A program made the translations under genes and the position numbers. Shown piece by piece: positions 34,012 through 42,700 of a stretch of DNA of 58,841 bases (within the stretch, counting starts at the first letter, position 1; the number at the start of each line of letters is the position of its first letter). The notes beneath the pieces are model-generated. The model was not told where the DNA came from. It searched no databases and was given only the letters and a program-made list of their open reading frames with translations. Source of the stretch: an uncultured Oscillospiraceae bacterium (GTDB taxonomy: Bacteria; Bacillota; Clostridia; Oscillospirales; Oscillospiraceae); the NCBI GenBank assembly GCA_934622035.1, contig CAKTVG010000018.1, positions 1-58,841 of the forward strand. Direction: 5' to 3'.

Positions 34012-34782
34012 TTACGTATCCTCGCCCAAATAGATTTTTTGTACCTGCTTGTTCTGGCTGATATTTTCCTTCGTGTCGACTGCGACGGTCACGCCGTCCT
34101 GCAGGACCATCATGCGGTCAACGACCTCGAACACGAGGTCCATATCGTGCTCGATCAGAAGCACCGTGATGTCACGCGGAAGCTCCTTGATGACTTTGAC
34201 CATGATCTTGCTTTCGGCAACGGACAGGCCGGCATTCGGCTCGTCCAGGCAGATGATCTTCGGGTCGGTCGCAAGTGCGAGCATCAGCTCGACAAGGCGC
34301 TGGTCGCCGTAGGACAGGTTGGAGATCATCTCGTTTTTCTTTTCGGTGAGGCCGACACGGGCCACCAGTTCTTCCGCACGTGCGAAGAAGTCCTTTTTCC
34401 GTTTCAGCAGCGGGAACATCTGGAATTTCTTCCCGGGCTTGGTGCCCATCAGCGCCATAACGACATTTTCAAGAATGGTCATTTCCCAGAACAGTTCCGT
34501 GATCTGGAAGGTTCTGGACAGGCCGAGCTTGACACGGTTGTAGTTCTTCATGCGGGTCACATCGTGACCGTAAAGGAGGATCTTGCCGTCTGTGGGGAAG
34601 TATTCACCGCAGATCTGGTTGAACAGTGTCGTCTTGCCGGCGCCGTTGGGGCCGATGATCGCGACACGCTCGCCCTGCTTGACCTTCAGGTTGACATTGT
34701 CATTCGCACGGATGCCGCCGAAGCTTTTGCCGACGTTGATGAGCTCCAGACAGTATTCGCTTTCTTTTTTCGCAGTTTTCAT
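34012..34782 (-). CDS. livG: Branched-chain amino acid-type ABC transporter ATPase LivG
   Basis: 256 aa. Walker A GPNGAGKTTLF, signature LSYGDQRLVELMLALA, Walker B IICLDEPNAGLS, and the LivG-specific C-terminal extension reaching LGEDT. It overlaps the end of livM by four bases (ATGA at 34779-34782), so translation is coupled. It forms the ATPase pair with LivF. Confidence 0.93.
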   Translation of the reverse strand: MKTAKKESEYCLELINVGKSFGGIRANDNVNLKVKQGERVAIIGPNGAGKTTLFNQICGEYFPTDGKILLYGHDVTRMKNYNRVKLGLSRTFQITELFWEMTILENVVMALMGTKPGKKFQMFPLLKRKKDFFARAEELVARVGLTEKKNEMISNLSYGDQRLVELMLALATDPKIICLDEPNAGLSVAESKIMVKVIKELPRDITVLLIEHDMDLVFEVVDRMMVLQDGVTVAVDTKENISQNKQVQKIYLGEDT

Positions 34783-35813
34783 TGGTCTGTGTCCTGCCCT
34801 TCCGCCGCAGCAAGCTTTTTCTCCTTGCGGGAAGCGATGAAGCCGGTGATCTTTTCCTTGGCATCACGAACCAGGCCGATCACACCGCGCGGAGAAACGA
34901 CTGCAACAAAGATGTACAGAACACCGAGGATCATGCACCAGCGCTCTGTAACAGCACTGACGAGATTCTCTGTGATGACGATGATCGCCGCACCGATGAC
35001 GCCGCCGGAAATCGTGCCGATGCCGCCGACGAGGGACATCAGGAATGCCTTAGACATCATCATGGAGTTTGTGAGGTTGGGCGAAACGAAGTTGATGAGG
35101 TAGACATACAGCACGCCGCCGACGCCGGCGATGGTTCCGGAGATCACATAGGTGATGTGTTTGTGCAGGATGACATTGTAGCCCAGTGCGCTCATGCGCT
35201 TTCTGCTCTGGCGGATGCCCAGGATCGTCAGACCGAAGGGAGAGTTCACCAGTCGGTAGACGAGGAAGATCACGGCCACAAAGACCACGAAGATGAACAG
35301 ATAATACTGGAACGGCGTGCCGGTGGGAAGGCCGAAAACGGTCTTCGGACGGGAGATGCCGGAAATGCCCATTTCACCGCCGGTGATCTTACTCATACGG
35401 AATGCAAGACCCCAGATGCACTGGCCGAGCGTGAGGTTGACGATTAAGAAGGTCGTGCCCCAGATCTTGCGGCAGATAAAGCCGAAGATGAACGCAACGA
35501 GCGCGGTGGCTGCGATGGCAATGAGGAAGATCAGGAGGAAGGGAAGCTGCGTGTTTTTCGTGAACCAGCCTGCCACATAGGCTGCCACGCCGAAGAAGCC
35601 GGCGTTGCCGTAGGCGGAAAGGCCCATATAGCCGGTCAGCAGGTCAATACTGACAGCCAGCAGCGAGAAGCACATGATCAGGCTGCCCAGACGGATGATG
35701 TAGTTCTCATCCGAGAAGACAAACGGAAGCAGACCCAGCAGTGCGCAGATAATGATCAGCGGGATCGCCTTTGTCTTGGACAGCAGAACGATCTGATCCT
35801 TTTTTCTAATCAT
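34779..35813 (-). CDS. livM: Branched-chain amino acid-type ABC permease LivM
   Basis: 344 aa, strongly hydrophobic with about ten membrane segments, including LTGYMGLSAYGNAGFFGVAAY and the conserved loop GIRQSRKRMSALGYN that contacts the ATPase. It has an eight-base overlap with livH and a four-base overlap with livG. The C-terminal tail is charged. Confidence 0.92.
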   Translation of the reverse strand: MIRKKDQIVLLSKTKAIPLIIICALLGLLPFVFSDENYIIRLGSLIMCFSLLAVSIDLLTGYMGLSAYGNAGFFGVAAYVAGWFTKNTQLPFLLIFLIAIAATALVAFIFGFICRKIWGTTFLIVNLTLGQCIWGLAFRMSKITGGEMGISGISRPKTVFGLPTGTPFQYYLFIFVVFVAVIFLVYRLVNSPFGLTILGIRQSRKRMSALGYNVILHKHITYVISGTIAGVGGVLYVYLINFVSPNLTNSMMMSKAFLMSLVGGIGTISGGVIGAAIIVITENLVSAVTERWCMILGVLYIFVAVVSPRGVIGLVRDAKEKITGFIASRKEKKLAAAEGQDTDQ

Positions 35814-36723
35814 GAAGTTTCGCCTCCTTTGCTTTCTGGCGGCGGAGAATCCACTTTGTTCTGGTCTCCGGGCTGACGGAGAACAGGCCGGCAGGCTTCA
35901 GAACGCAGATGATCGCAACCGGAAGATAGACGCTGAAATATGCCAGTTCGGGGAACAGTGCCTTTGCAAATGTGTCCACCGTGGCAATGACGAGGCTGGC
36001 AAAATACGCGCCGCGCAGATTGCCGAGGCCGCCGACGATGACGATGGCCATCATCAGAGGAAGCATACTGAAGCCCATGCGGGGTTCCATGGAAAGGAAC
36101 GGTCCGCCGAGTACGCCGCCGATCGCTGCAAGCATCGTGCCTGCAATATATACAATCGTAAAAAGCTTGCGGATATCGATGCCCATGGCACGGACTGTCT
36201 CTTCATCGTCAACACCGGAACGCACGAGCGCGCCGATGCGGGTCTTGTTGATCGTAAGCTCCAGCACGACCAGCAGGACGATGCCGACAACGATGATGAA
36301 CAAGCGATATACAGAAATATTCGTATTCATGAAGGGGAGATTGCCGGACAGCCATGCGGGGGGCGGAGTCTTCAGCGGCGCGCCGCCGAAAATGGCAAGC
36401 AGGCCGTCATCGATCATGTACAGAAGACCAAGACCCAGCAGGATCTGACCGAGCGGGAAGGACTGCATCCGGTACAGCATCCCGCGGAAAACGATCAGGC
36501 CGAGAATGCCGATCGAGACTGCGGCAAGCAGACACGCCAGAAGCAGCGATCCCGTCATCTGGCAGAAGAAATATCCCAGATACAGACCGAGAGAAAAGTA
36601 TGCTACATGGACGATATTGGTTATTCTCATCAAACCGAAAATAAGTGAGAAACCACATGCTATCATGAATAGCAGCGAACCATAGGATATGCTGTAAAAT
36701 AACTCAACTAAAACAAATTGCAT
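35806..36723 (-). CDS. livH: Branched-chain amino acid-type ABC permease LivH
   Basis: 305 aa with about eight hydrophobic segments. Typical LivH sequences: YGSLLFMIACGFSLIFGLMR at the N-terminus, RMQSFPLGQILLGLGLLYM, VRAMGIDIRKLF and GGLGNLRGAYFASLVIA. It is separated from the cyclase gene by a hairpin-containing 74-bp gap. Confidence 0.92.
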   Translation of the reverse strand: MQFVLVELFYSISYGSLLFMIACGFSLIFGLMRITNIVHVAYFSLGLYLGYFFCQMTGSLLLACLLAAVSIGILGLIVFRGMLYRMQSFPLGQILLGLGLLYMIDDGLLAIFGGAPLKTPPPAWLSGNLPFMNTNISVYRLFIIVVGIVLLVVLELTINKTRIGALVRSGVDDEETVRAMGIDIRKLFTIVYIAGTMLAAIGGVLGGPFLSMEPRMGFSMLPLMMAIVIVGGLGNLRGAYFASLVIATVDTFAKALFPELAYFSVYLPVAIICVLKPAGLFSVSPETRTKWILRRQKAKEAKLHD

Positions 36724-36756
36724 GATTCGTCACCTTCTTAACTTAATATAGAGCGT

Positions 36757-36782
36757 GGAGCGGGTGTTTGAATCCCCGCTCC
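36757..36782 (-). terminator. Intercistronic hairpin between cyclase gene and livH
   Basis: GGAGCGGG (36757-36764) pairs with CCCGCTCC (36775-36782). There is no T-run, so it is more likely an attenuating or RNA-stabilising structure that lets livK and the cyclase gene be expressed above the permease genes. Confidence 0.55.
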
Positions 36783-36797
36783 AGCTGTATTTCTATA

Positions 36798-37787
36798 CTA
36801 CTTGACGACCTGAGGATTCAGCGGGGAGCCGGTGCCGTTGGTGATGCAAATCGGAGGAGCCGTGAAGAAGAATTCGTATCTGCCGTCTTCTGCACAGTCA
36901 TCAGCCAGCTCGTCAAGCATAAACATTTCGCCCATTGTCAGGCCGCAAACAGGGATGCAGACCCAGTGCCAGGGCTGGAACACCCACTTAAGGGAGTCCG
37001 CGGTGCGGTTCGGGCGAACTTCGACGCCCCAGGTGTCGGTTGCGATCGCTGCAACTTCTTTGTCATGCAGCCAAACGATGGATTCGAAGGAGACGCCGGG
37101 AGCATCGCCGCTGTTGAAGGTGCCCCAGTCCTTCTCGCGCAGACGGCGGCCGAGGTCGCCGGTTCTGACCAGAAGGAAGTCGCCGCTCTTGATCTCAACG
37201 CCCTGTGCCTTTGCACAGGCTTCCATCTCTTCGCCGGTGATGGATTCGCCGGGCAGCAGGAAATCTACGCCGCGGAAGCGGGGGATGTCCAGCAGCACGC
37301 CGCGACCGACCATCTTGTCGCGCATCTTTTCGATGCCGCAGAGCGTGACACCGCGGATGCAGTCGACATTGCGGGGATCGTAGCCATTCCACATGAACAG
37401 TTCGCCGGTGTCGAGATTCTTATAGAAGATGTGGCCGAGCGCATCCCAGTGGGTAGCGCACTGGACAGGCATCATGATGTAGTCGTCAGCGCAGTAAACG
37501 CCGCTCTCGACTGCTTCGCAGGAGCCGAGCAGTGCGTCGGTGCCGCTGTAGATCATGGTGTGGACAGGATTCACTCTGCCCCACTTGCCGGTCTGCGGGC
37601 CATTGGTATCAAAATTCATGCCGAGGCCGAAGACTTTACCTTTTTTGATGAGGTTGCCTGCTTCCTTGACGCATTCGGGCGTGACATAGTTCAGCGTGCC
37701 GATCTCGTCTTTGTCGCCCCATTTGCCCCAGTTGTTGACTCTGTCGGCAATCTCCATAAGGTGTTTCTTGTCAACCAATTGTTCCAT
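36798..37787 (-). CDS. Cyclase-family metal-dependent hydrolase
   Basis: 329 aa of the cyclase family (kynurenine formamidase, isatin hydrolase and relatives). The metal-binding motif appears as QCATHWDALGHIFY (family HxGTHxDxPxH), and SGDFLLVRTGDLGRR and TDTWGVEVRPN are conserved further on. These enzymes hydrolyse amide or lactam bonds in cyclic compounds with Mn or Zn. Its place between the binding protein and permease genes suggests that it acts on the imported compound first. The substrate is not known. Confidence 0.85.
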   Translation of the reverse strand: MEQLVDKKHLMEIADRVNNWGKWGDKDEIGTLNYVTPECVKEAGNLIKKGKVFGLGMNFDTNGPQTGKWGRVNPVHTMIYSGTDALLGSCEAVESGVYCADDYIMMPVQCATHWDALGHIFYKNLDTGELFMWNGYDPRNVDCIRGVTLCGIEKMRDKMVGRGVLLDIPRFRGVDFLLPGESITGEEMEACAKAQGVEIKSGDFLLVRTGDLGRRLREKDWGTFNSGDAPGVSFESIVWLHDKEVAAIATDTWGVEVRPNRTADSLKWVFQPWHWVCIPVCGLTMGEMFMLDELADDCAEDGRYEFFFTAPPICITNGTGSPLNPQVVK

Positions 37788-37858
37788 AATGTGCCTCCAT
37801 TATCTGAATTCATATATTAGACGGGCATCACAAGTCGCCCGGGAAAATCAATTGTTGC

Positions 37859-39181
37859 TTAGGGAATGAGCTCGGGGAAGTCTGCGGAGTAGTCGGGCCA
37901 TGCAACTGCCTCAGTGGGATCATAGGTCCAGAACTGAGAAACCTCAGGATAGGTGTAAACGAGTTTGTTGTACAGGCCGCCGTCCTTGACGATCAACTGA
38001 CGGATACAGACGTCGGAAACTGCCTGGCCATATTCGTCGAAGGAGTAGATAACGCCTCTGGGAACTTCGATGTTCTTCAGCCCCTTGATGGCTTCGACAA
38101 GTGCTTTGCCGTCGTGAGGATCAACACCGGTCTCCAGTGCCAGACCCAGTGCAGTCATAGCAGCGAAGGTGTTCTCGGAGTGGCAGGAGGGGTTGTGGCC
38201 GAAGGTTTCGTTGTAGAGCTTCACGAAGTCTTCGTTGGTCTTGTTTGCGCAGTCAAGTGCCCAGCAAGCGGAGCTGTAGAACGGGACATCAGCCAGTTCC
38301 AGAGGCAGGTCCTTCAGATACAGCTCGTCAACGCCGTTCTGCAGGCAGATGATGGAGATGTCGTCACGAGCGGTGATGCCCATGTCAACCAGAGCCTGGC
38401 AGAAACGAGTGCCGTCGCCGCCGGAGAATTGATAAACCAGAACATCGGTGTTGTCCCAGTCAATGGTCTGCAGCTGCGGAGCGAAGTCGGTGGTGCCGAT
38501 AGGAGCATACTGTCTGGAAGTGATCTTGCCGCCGGCATCCTGGAAGCTCTTGATGAAGCCGCCTGCCAGCTGATAGCCGAAGGTGAAGTCATAGGTGAAG
38601 ACTGCAGCGGTGTGGTAGCCGAGGGTGTTGTATGCATAGTCGCCCATTGGATAAGTGCCCTGGGAAGCAGACAGCTGCGTACGGATGATGTAGTCGGTAG
38701 CCTGGCCCTTGGTGATGGGGTCAACAGGTGCGTGGTAGATCAGCAGGGGGACTTCGTTGTCAGCAAGGTAATCCTTGATGCCAAGTGCTTGGCCTGCGTT
38801 CTGGGGCCCGAGGATGATGTCGACCTTGTCCTGCTCGACAAGCTTGGTGCACTTGGTGACACCGGTCTCTGCGTTGTCTTCGTCGTCTTCGACAACGAGC
38901 TCAACATCGTAACCGGCGATCTTATAATCGTTCATTTCGAGGTAGAGTTCCAGAGCGTTCTTGGCATCCTGACCCATGACAGCAGCGTTGCCGCTGAGGG
39001 AAGCCAGCAGGCCGATCTTCAGCGTGCCCTTGGAATCAGCCTGGGTTTCGCCGGGATCCTTGGGTTCAGTGCTGGCTTTCGGTGCTTCGGTTTCTTTTCC
39101 GGGGTCGACGTCCTTGTTGCAGCCTGCAAACAGGCAAGCAACCATCAGGAGAGCGAGAATAAGGCAAATTATCTTTTTCAT
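37859..39181 (-). CDS. livK: LivK-type substrate-binding lipoprotein
   Basis: 440 aa. Lipoprotein signal (KKIICLILALLMVACLFAGC, lipobox Cys near 21), an acidic Thr/Pro linker, and a type I periplasmic-binding domain: LKIGLLASLSGNAAVMGQDA, VEDDEDNAETGVTKC, VDIILGPQNAGQALGI. It sits on the outer membrane face and delivers substrate to LivHMGF. It is the first gene of the array, with its own promoter at 39243-39270. The linker and length are typical of clostridial Liv proteins; the ligand is not predictable. Confidence 0.92.
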   Translation of the reverse strand: MKKIICLILALLMVACLFAGCNKDVDPGKETEAPKASTEPKDPGETQADSKGTLKIGLLASLSGNAAVMGQDAKNALELYLEMNDYKIAGYDVELVVEDDEDNAETGVTKCTKLVEQDKVDIILGPQNAGQALGIKDYLADNEVPLLIYHAPVDPITKGQATDYIIRTQLSASQGTYPMGDYAYNTLGYHTAAVFTYDFTFGYQLAGGFIKSFQDAGGKITSRQYAPIGTTDFAPQLQTIDWDNTDVLVYQFSGGDGTRFCQALVDMGITARDDISIICLQNGVDELYLKDLPLELADVPFYSSACWALDCANKTNEDFVKLYNETFGHNPSCHSENTFAAMTALGLALETGVDPHDGKALVEAIKGLKNIEVPRGVIYSFDEYGQAVSDVCIRQLIVKDGGLYNKLVYTYPEVSQFWTYDPTEAVAWPDYSADFPELIP

Positions 39182-39242
39182 TTTTGTTTCCTTTCTTCAT
39201 TTAAAATTGTGAATACAAAACTGCATTGCGGGTGGCGTTATT

Positions 39243-39284
39243 ATTATATCATCCGTATGATAAAAATCAACCGTTTTGATAAAA
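39243..39284 (-). promoter_or_regulatory. livK promoter with TGATAAAA boxes
   Basis: On the minus strand TTGATT (39265-39270), a 16-base spacer and TATAAT (39243-39248). Two plus-strand TGATAAAA boxes, at 39258-39265 and 39277-39284 (19 bases apart), lie between and just upstream of the promoter elements. They are likely binding sites of the adjacent DeoR regulator. Confidence 0.65.
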
Positions 39285-39336
39285 GTTTTACCATCTTTTT
39301 TGCACAATTTTCACATGTTCATTTTGTATAAATAAT

Positions 39337-39368
39337 ACAAATTATCATCTTTATAACACAAATTATCA
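39337..39368. repeat. Direct repeat upstream of livK
   Basis: ACAAATTATCA occurs at 39337-39347 and 39358-39368, exactly 21 bases apart (two helical turns). This is a plausible upstream regulator site; TTATCA is the reverse complement of the TGATAA core at the promoter. Confidence 0.5.
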
Positions 39369-39389
39369 CAAAATTAAAGCAAATACGAC

Positions 39390-39427
39390 AAAAAGCCCTC
39401 TTGCAAACGCTTGCAAGAGGGCTTTTT
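39390..39427. terminator. Bidirectional terminator after the deoR gene
   Basis: GCCCTCTTGCAA (39395-39406) and TTGCAAGAGGGC (39411-39422) form a perfect 12-bp stem, with five A before and five T after. It ends the minus-strand deoR transcript and separates it from the livK promoter. Confidence 0.88.
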
Positions 39428-39466
39428 CGCTCAAAACTGTTCTATTATTTATATAGTGCGATCGGG

Positions 39467-40234
39467 TCACATATCGGCGTAAAGAACCTTCACACCGCAT
39501 TTTCTGATTTCTTCGACGATCTGCTCTGTCTGCGGATTGCGGACCGTGATGAGAATGTCGATCTCGTTGACCGTGCAGAAGATGCTGCCGTTGCGGGACA
39601 GGAGCTTGGACGGGTCCATCAGCGCGACTCTCTTTGTGCCGGTCTGAAGCATCTTCCGTTTGACGCCGTAGTGGATCTGCGACTGGACGCAAAGGCCGTA
39701 CTGCGCGCTCATGCCGGATGCGCCGATAAACGTGATGTCAGCGACCAGCGTGTCGAAGGTGGACTCGGCTGCGTGGCCGAGCAGCGCATAGGTGCTACCG
39801 TCTACCGTGCCGCCGGTCACGACGACGGTGTTGTTTGGAGAAAGAAGCGTCGCCGCAGGGAGCGAATTGGTCACAATGGCTAGATCGCGGATGTTGTTGT
39901 GCTCTATCATCCTGGCAAGCGCATAGGTCGTCGTGCCGGAATCCAGAATGATCGTGCTGGACGGCGGGATCAGCTCGACGGCCTTTCTCGCGATGGCATT
40001 CTTTTCCTCTACGTTGGATTTTTCTTTTTCGCTGAACGCAAGCCCGGCTTTGTCCATCGAATTGATCTCGATGACGCCCTTGCTGCGGCTGACATGACCG
40101 GCCTCTTCCAGATACTTCAGCTCTCTGCGAACGGTCACACCGGTGACGCCGATCTGCTCTGCAATATCATCGATCCGCTCTGGTCCATGCTCTTTCAGCA
40201 ATGCCAGGATCGTCTCCTGACGGTTGGTCAGCAT
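39467..40234 (-). CDS. DeoR-family transcriptional regulator
   Basis: About 255 aa from ATG 40234 (GTG at 40240 or 40249 also possible; a G-run serves as RBS). The N-terminal HTH is MLTNRQETILALLKEHGPER with IAEQIGVTGVTVRRELKYLE. The C-terminal sugar-phosphate sensor domain has ILDSGTTTYALARMI, AIVTNSLPAA, and DPSKLLSRNG. DeoR proteins normally respond to phosphorylated sugars. It lies between the livK array and the divergent aldolase/PFK pair and probably controls both, which fits a carbohydrate-derived inducer. Confidence 0.9.
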   Translation of the reverse strand: MLTNRQETILALLKEHGPERIDDIAEQIGVTGVTVRRELKYLEEAGHVSRSKGVIEINSMDKAGLAFSEKEKSNVEEKNAIARKAVELIPPSSTIILDSGTTTYALARMIEHNNIRDLAIVTNSLPAATLLSPNNTVVVTGGTVDGSTYALLGHAAESTFDTLVADITFIGASGMSAQYGLCVQSQIHYGVKRKMLQTGTKRVALMDPSKLLSRNGSIFCTVNEIDILITVRNPQTEQIVEEIRKCGVKVLYADM

Positions 40235-40296
40235 CTGCACCCGATTCACCCCCCCCGAGTTGGAGTTTTATTACAAATTCACCTTCACCCAATAAT

Positions 40297-40324
40297 ATTA
40301 TACCACATTATTTAAAAGATGCAA
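40297..40324 (-). promoter_or_regulatory. Promoter of the deoR gene
   Basis: Minus strand TTGCAT (40319-40324), a 16-base spacer and TATAAT (40297-40302). A CGATAAAA box at 40334-40341, similar to the two TGATAAAA boxes at the livK promoter, lies between this promoter and the divergent aldolase promoter. Confidence 0.65.
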
Positions 40325-40376
40325 GGGCTATTTCGATAAAATTTTTAAAACTTTTTAACTATTTTCATTTTTTCTA

Positions 40377-40405
40377 TTGCTTTTTAACATCAAGGTGATT
40401 AGAAT
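40377..40405 (+). promoter_or_regulatory. Promoter of the aldolase/phosphofructokinase operon
   Basis: TTGCTT (40377-40382), a 17-base spacer and TAGAAT (40400-40405). The start codon is about 120 bases downstream. It is divergent from the deoR promoter. Confidence 0.6.
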
Positions 40406-40531
40406 ATGAGTGCAGGGTGGCAAAACTTGCAAAGAAATAATTCTGTTTTTCACGCACCCGTTTCCCCTGCTTCCGCATCGGGAGCGCGTCGTGGATCAAA
40501 TGTCATTTTCGGATTTTAAGGAGAATTGACC

Positions 40532-41356
40532 ATGTCTTTAGTTACTTTAAAAGACGCTTTGAAGGTAGCCGCTGACAAAAACATTGCTGTGCCTGCATTC
40601 AGTGTCGACAACCTCGAGATCACCAAGGAGATCGTCAGTGTTGCCGAAAAATACCAGGCTCCGGTCATCATGATGGTCGGCCAGAATGTATTCAAGTACG
40701 GCAATTTCACCAGCATGAGCGCCATCGTCCGTCAGGTCGCTGCGGAAACTGATGTTCCCGTTGTTCTGCACCTTGACCACGGTGTCTCCTATGAACAGAC
40801 CATCCAGTGCCTGCGCGAGGGCTTCACCTCTGTCATGTTTGACGGCTCCCGCCTGTTTTTGGACGAAAACATCCGTGTGACCCGTCAGGTCGTTGCAGCA
40901 GCGCATGCAGTCGGTGTTTCCGTTGAGGCAGAGCTTGGCGCGATTTCCGGCGTCGAAGACGGTAAGTCTGTCAAGAGTGCAAACCTTGTCGACGTCGGCG
41001 AGGCAAAGAAATTCATCGAGAACGTCGATGTTGATGCGCTTGCGATCGGCATCGGCAATGCACACGGCATTTACAAGAGCACGCCTAATCTGGCGTTTGA
41101 CCGTCTGGAGCAGGTCGCTGCGCTCGGCGCACCTCCCCTTGTTCTCCACGGCGGCTCCGGCATCCCGGACGACATGATTCGCAAGGCGATCCGTCTCGGC
41201 ATCCGTAAGATCAATGTTGCCACCGAAGTGCGTCTTGCATTCCTGCAGGGTCTGAAGGAAGCACAGGACTCCGGCGACATCTACAAGACGATCGGTCAGG
41301 GCCGTCTCAGAGCGCGCGAGATCATCGAAGAAAAGACCAAATTGTTCTGTCAATAA
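40532..41356 (+). CDS. Class II fructose-bisphosphate aldolase family protein
   Basis: 274 aa. Zinc ligands and active-site motifs of class II aldolases: VVLHLDHGVSYE, SVEAELGAISG, GNAHGIYKS, and VLHGGSGIPDD. ATG 40532 has AAGGAGAATTGACC before it. It cleaves or forms ketose 1,6-bisphosphates, giving dihydroxyacetone phosphate plus an aldehyde. Fructose, tagatose or a deoxy-gluconate bisphosphate cannot be told apart. It is followed 84 bases later by the phosphofructokinase gene, so fructose 1,6-bisphosphate is likely. Confidence 0.9.
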   Translation: MSLVTLKDALKVAADKNIAVPAFSVDNLEITKEIVSVAEKYQAPVIMMVGQNVFKYGNFTSMSAIVRQVAAETDVPVVLHLDHGVSYEQTIQCLREGFTSVMFDGSRLFLDENIRVTRQVVAAAHAVGVSVEAELGAISGVEDGKSVKSANLVDVGEAKKFIENVDVDALAIGIGNAHGIYKSTPNLAFDRLEQVAALGAPPLVLHGGSGIPDDMIRKAIRLGIRKINVATEVRLAFLQGLKEAQDSGDIYKTIGQGRLRAREIIEEKTKLFCQ

Positions 41357-41440
41357 CGCATATTGACTTTCCGGCAGCAGGAAGAAGCGAAAGCTAGTCG
41401 TTTCGCTTCTTTCGCTGCCCTTATTTACAAGGAGATTACT

Positions 41441-42604
41441 ATGAAGCGAAATGTACTGGTTGCCCATGGCGGCGGCCCTACGACTGTGATCAACGCCTCT
41501 TTGTTCGGCGTTGTCGACGAGGCACTGAAGTATGATCAGATCGGCACCGTGTACGGCGCTGTTCACGGCGTGGAAGGTGTTTTGAAGGAAGAACTGATCG
41601 ACCTGAGCGCAGTTTCCCGTGCGCAGATCGACCTGCTGCCGCACACTCCCTCCTCCGCGCTCGGCTCGTGCCGCCACAAGGTCTCCGAGGACGAGTATCC
41701 GCGGATCCTTGAGGTTTTGAAAAAATACAACATCGGCTACTTCTTCTACAACGGCGGCAACGACTCGATGGATACCTGCGACAAGATCAACCGTCTGTGC
41801 AAGGAAGCAGGATATGAGATCTGCGCCATCGGCATCCCCAAGACCATCGACAACGACCTTGCCATGACCGACCACACGCCCGGCTTCGGCAGCGCTGCCC
41901 GCTTTATCGCCAACAACACCCGCGATCTGTGGATGGAAGTGCGCGCGATGCCGCTGTATGTCACCATTCTCGAGACGATGGGCCGCAATGCCGGCTGGCT
42001 GGCTGCCTCTGCCGCGATGGCAGAATACAATGGCAAACCCTGCGCACAGCTCGTCTATCTGCCGGAAATCACCTTTGATATGGACCGCTTCCTCGGCGAT
42101 GTGGACGGCCTGCTGAAAAAGCAGCGCGAGATCCTGATCGTTGTCAGCGAGGGTCTGACCGACAGCACCGGCAACATGATCTCCGATCAGGGCTTTGTTG
42201 ACGGCTTCGGCCACAAGCTCGCCGGCGGTGTCGCACAGACACTCCGCGACAGCATCCAGAAGAATCTCGGTGCCTCTGCAAGAGCGGAACGCCACGGCTT
42301 CCTCGGCAGAGCCTCGATGGTCATGCAGTCCGATGTTGACCGCGAAGAGGCCATCGCTGTCGGCAGACGCGCGATCCAGCTGGCAATGCAGGGCGAGACC
42401 GGCCTGATGGTCACGCTGCAGCGCACCTCGGATGCACCGTACTGCTGCGAACTGGGTACCGCTCCGCTTCATGTCGTTGCAAATGAAGAGCGCTTCTTCC
42501 CGATGGAGTGGTTGAACGAAGCGAAAAACGGCGTCACAGATGACTTCAAAAAATACTGTGCTCCCCTGTTGGGCAAGCCGTTTACGCCGTACACCATCCT
42601 GTAA
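41441..42604 (+). CDS. Diphosphate-dependent phosphofructokinase-type enzyme
   Basis: 387 aa from ATG 41441 (RBS ACAAGGAGATTACT). The nucleotide loop is HGGGPTTVINAS. The pair FFYNGGNDSMDTCDKI and GIPKTIDNDL has Lys where ATP-dependent enzymes have Gly, the mark of pyrophosphate use. ETMGRNAGWLAA and the effector-region sequences follow. It phosphorylates fructose 6-phosphate reversibly with PPi, so it can run in glycolysis or gluconeogenesis. With the aldolase, GAPDH and PGK it supplies a nearly complete set for triose-phosphate handling on this island. Confidence 0.9.
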   Translation: MKRNVLVAHGGGPTTVINASLFGVVDEALKYDQIGTVYGAVHGVEGVLKEELIDLSAVSRAQIDLLPHTPSSALGSCRHKVSEDEYPRILEVLKKYNIGYFFYNGGNDSMDTCDKINRLCKEAGYEICAIGIPKTIDNDLAMTDHTPGFGSAARFIANNTRDLWMEVRAMPLYVTILETMGRNAGWLAASAAMAEYNGKPCAQLVYLPEITFDMDRFLGDVDGLLKKQREILIVVSEGLTDSTGNMISDQGFVDGFGHKLAGGVAQTLRDSIQKNLGASARAERHGFLGRASMVMQSDVDREEAIAVGRRAIQLAMQGETGLMVTLQRTSDAPYCCELGTAPLHVVANEERFFPMEWLNEAKNGVTDDFKKYCAPLLGKPFTPYTIL

Positions 42605-42641
42605 GCGCCTTTCCTTTCATATTAAAAGCCGGATGTCCGAG

Positions 42642-42664
42642 GGAACTGCCCCAGATTGTGCGGA
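42642..42664 (-). repeat. Right inverted repeat of the IS3 fragment
   Basis: On the minus strand the end reads TGTCCGCACAATCTGGGGCA and onward, comparable to the TGTC...GGGGTGCA core of the left end at 16041-16065. It lies 38 bases after the phosphofructokinase stop and just beyond the OrfB stop, marking the right edge of the island. Confidence 0.5.
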
Positions 42665-42700
42665 CAGCACAAAAAAGCCTCTGTGTAGGAAATATTTAGT

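Noticed and set aside
40547..42472. 641-codon minus-strand open frame
   Set aside because: It is antisense to the aldolase and phosphofructokinase genes, with no RBS and low-complexity composition.
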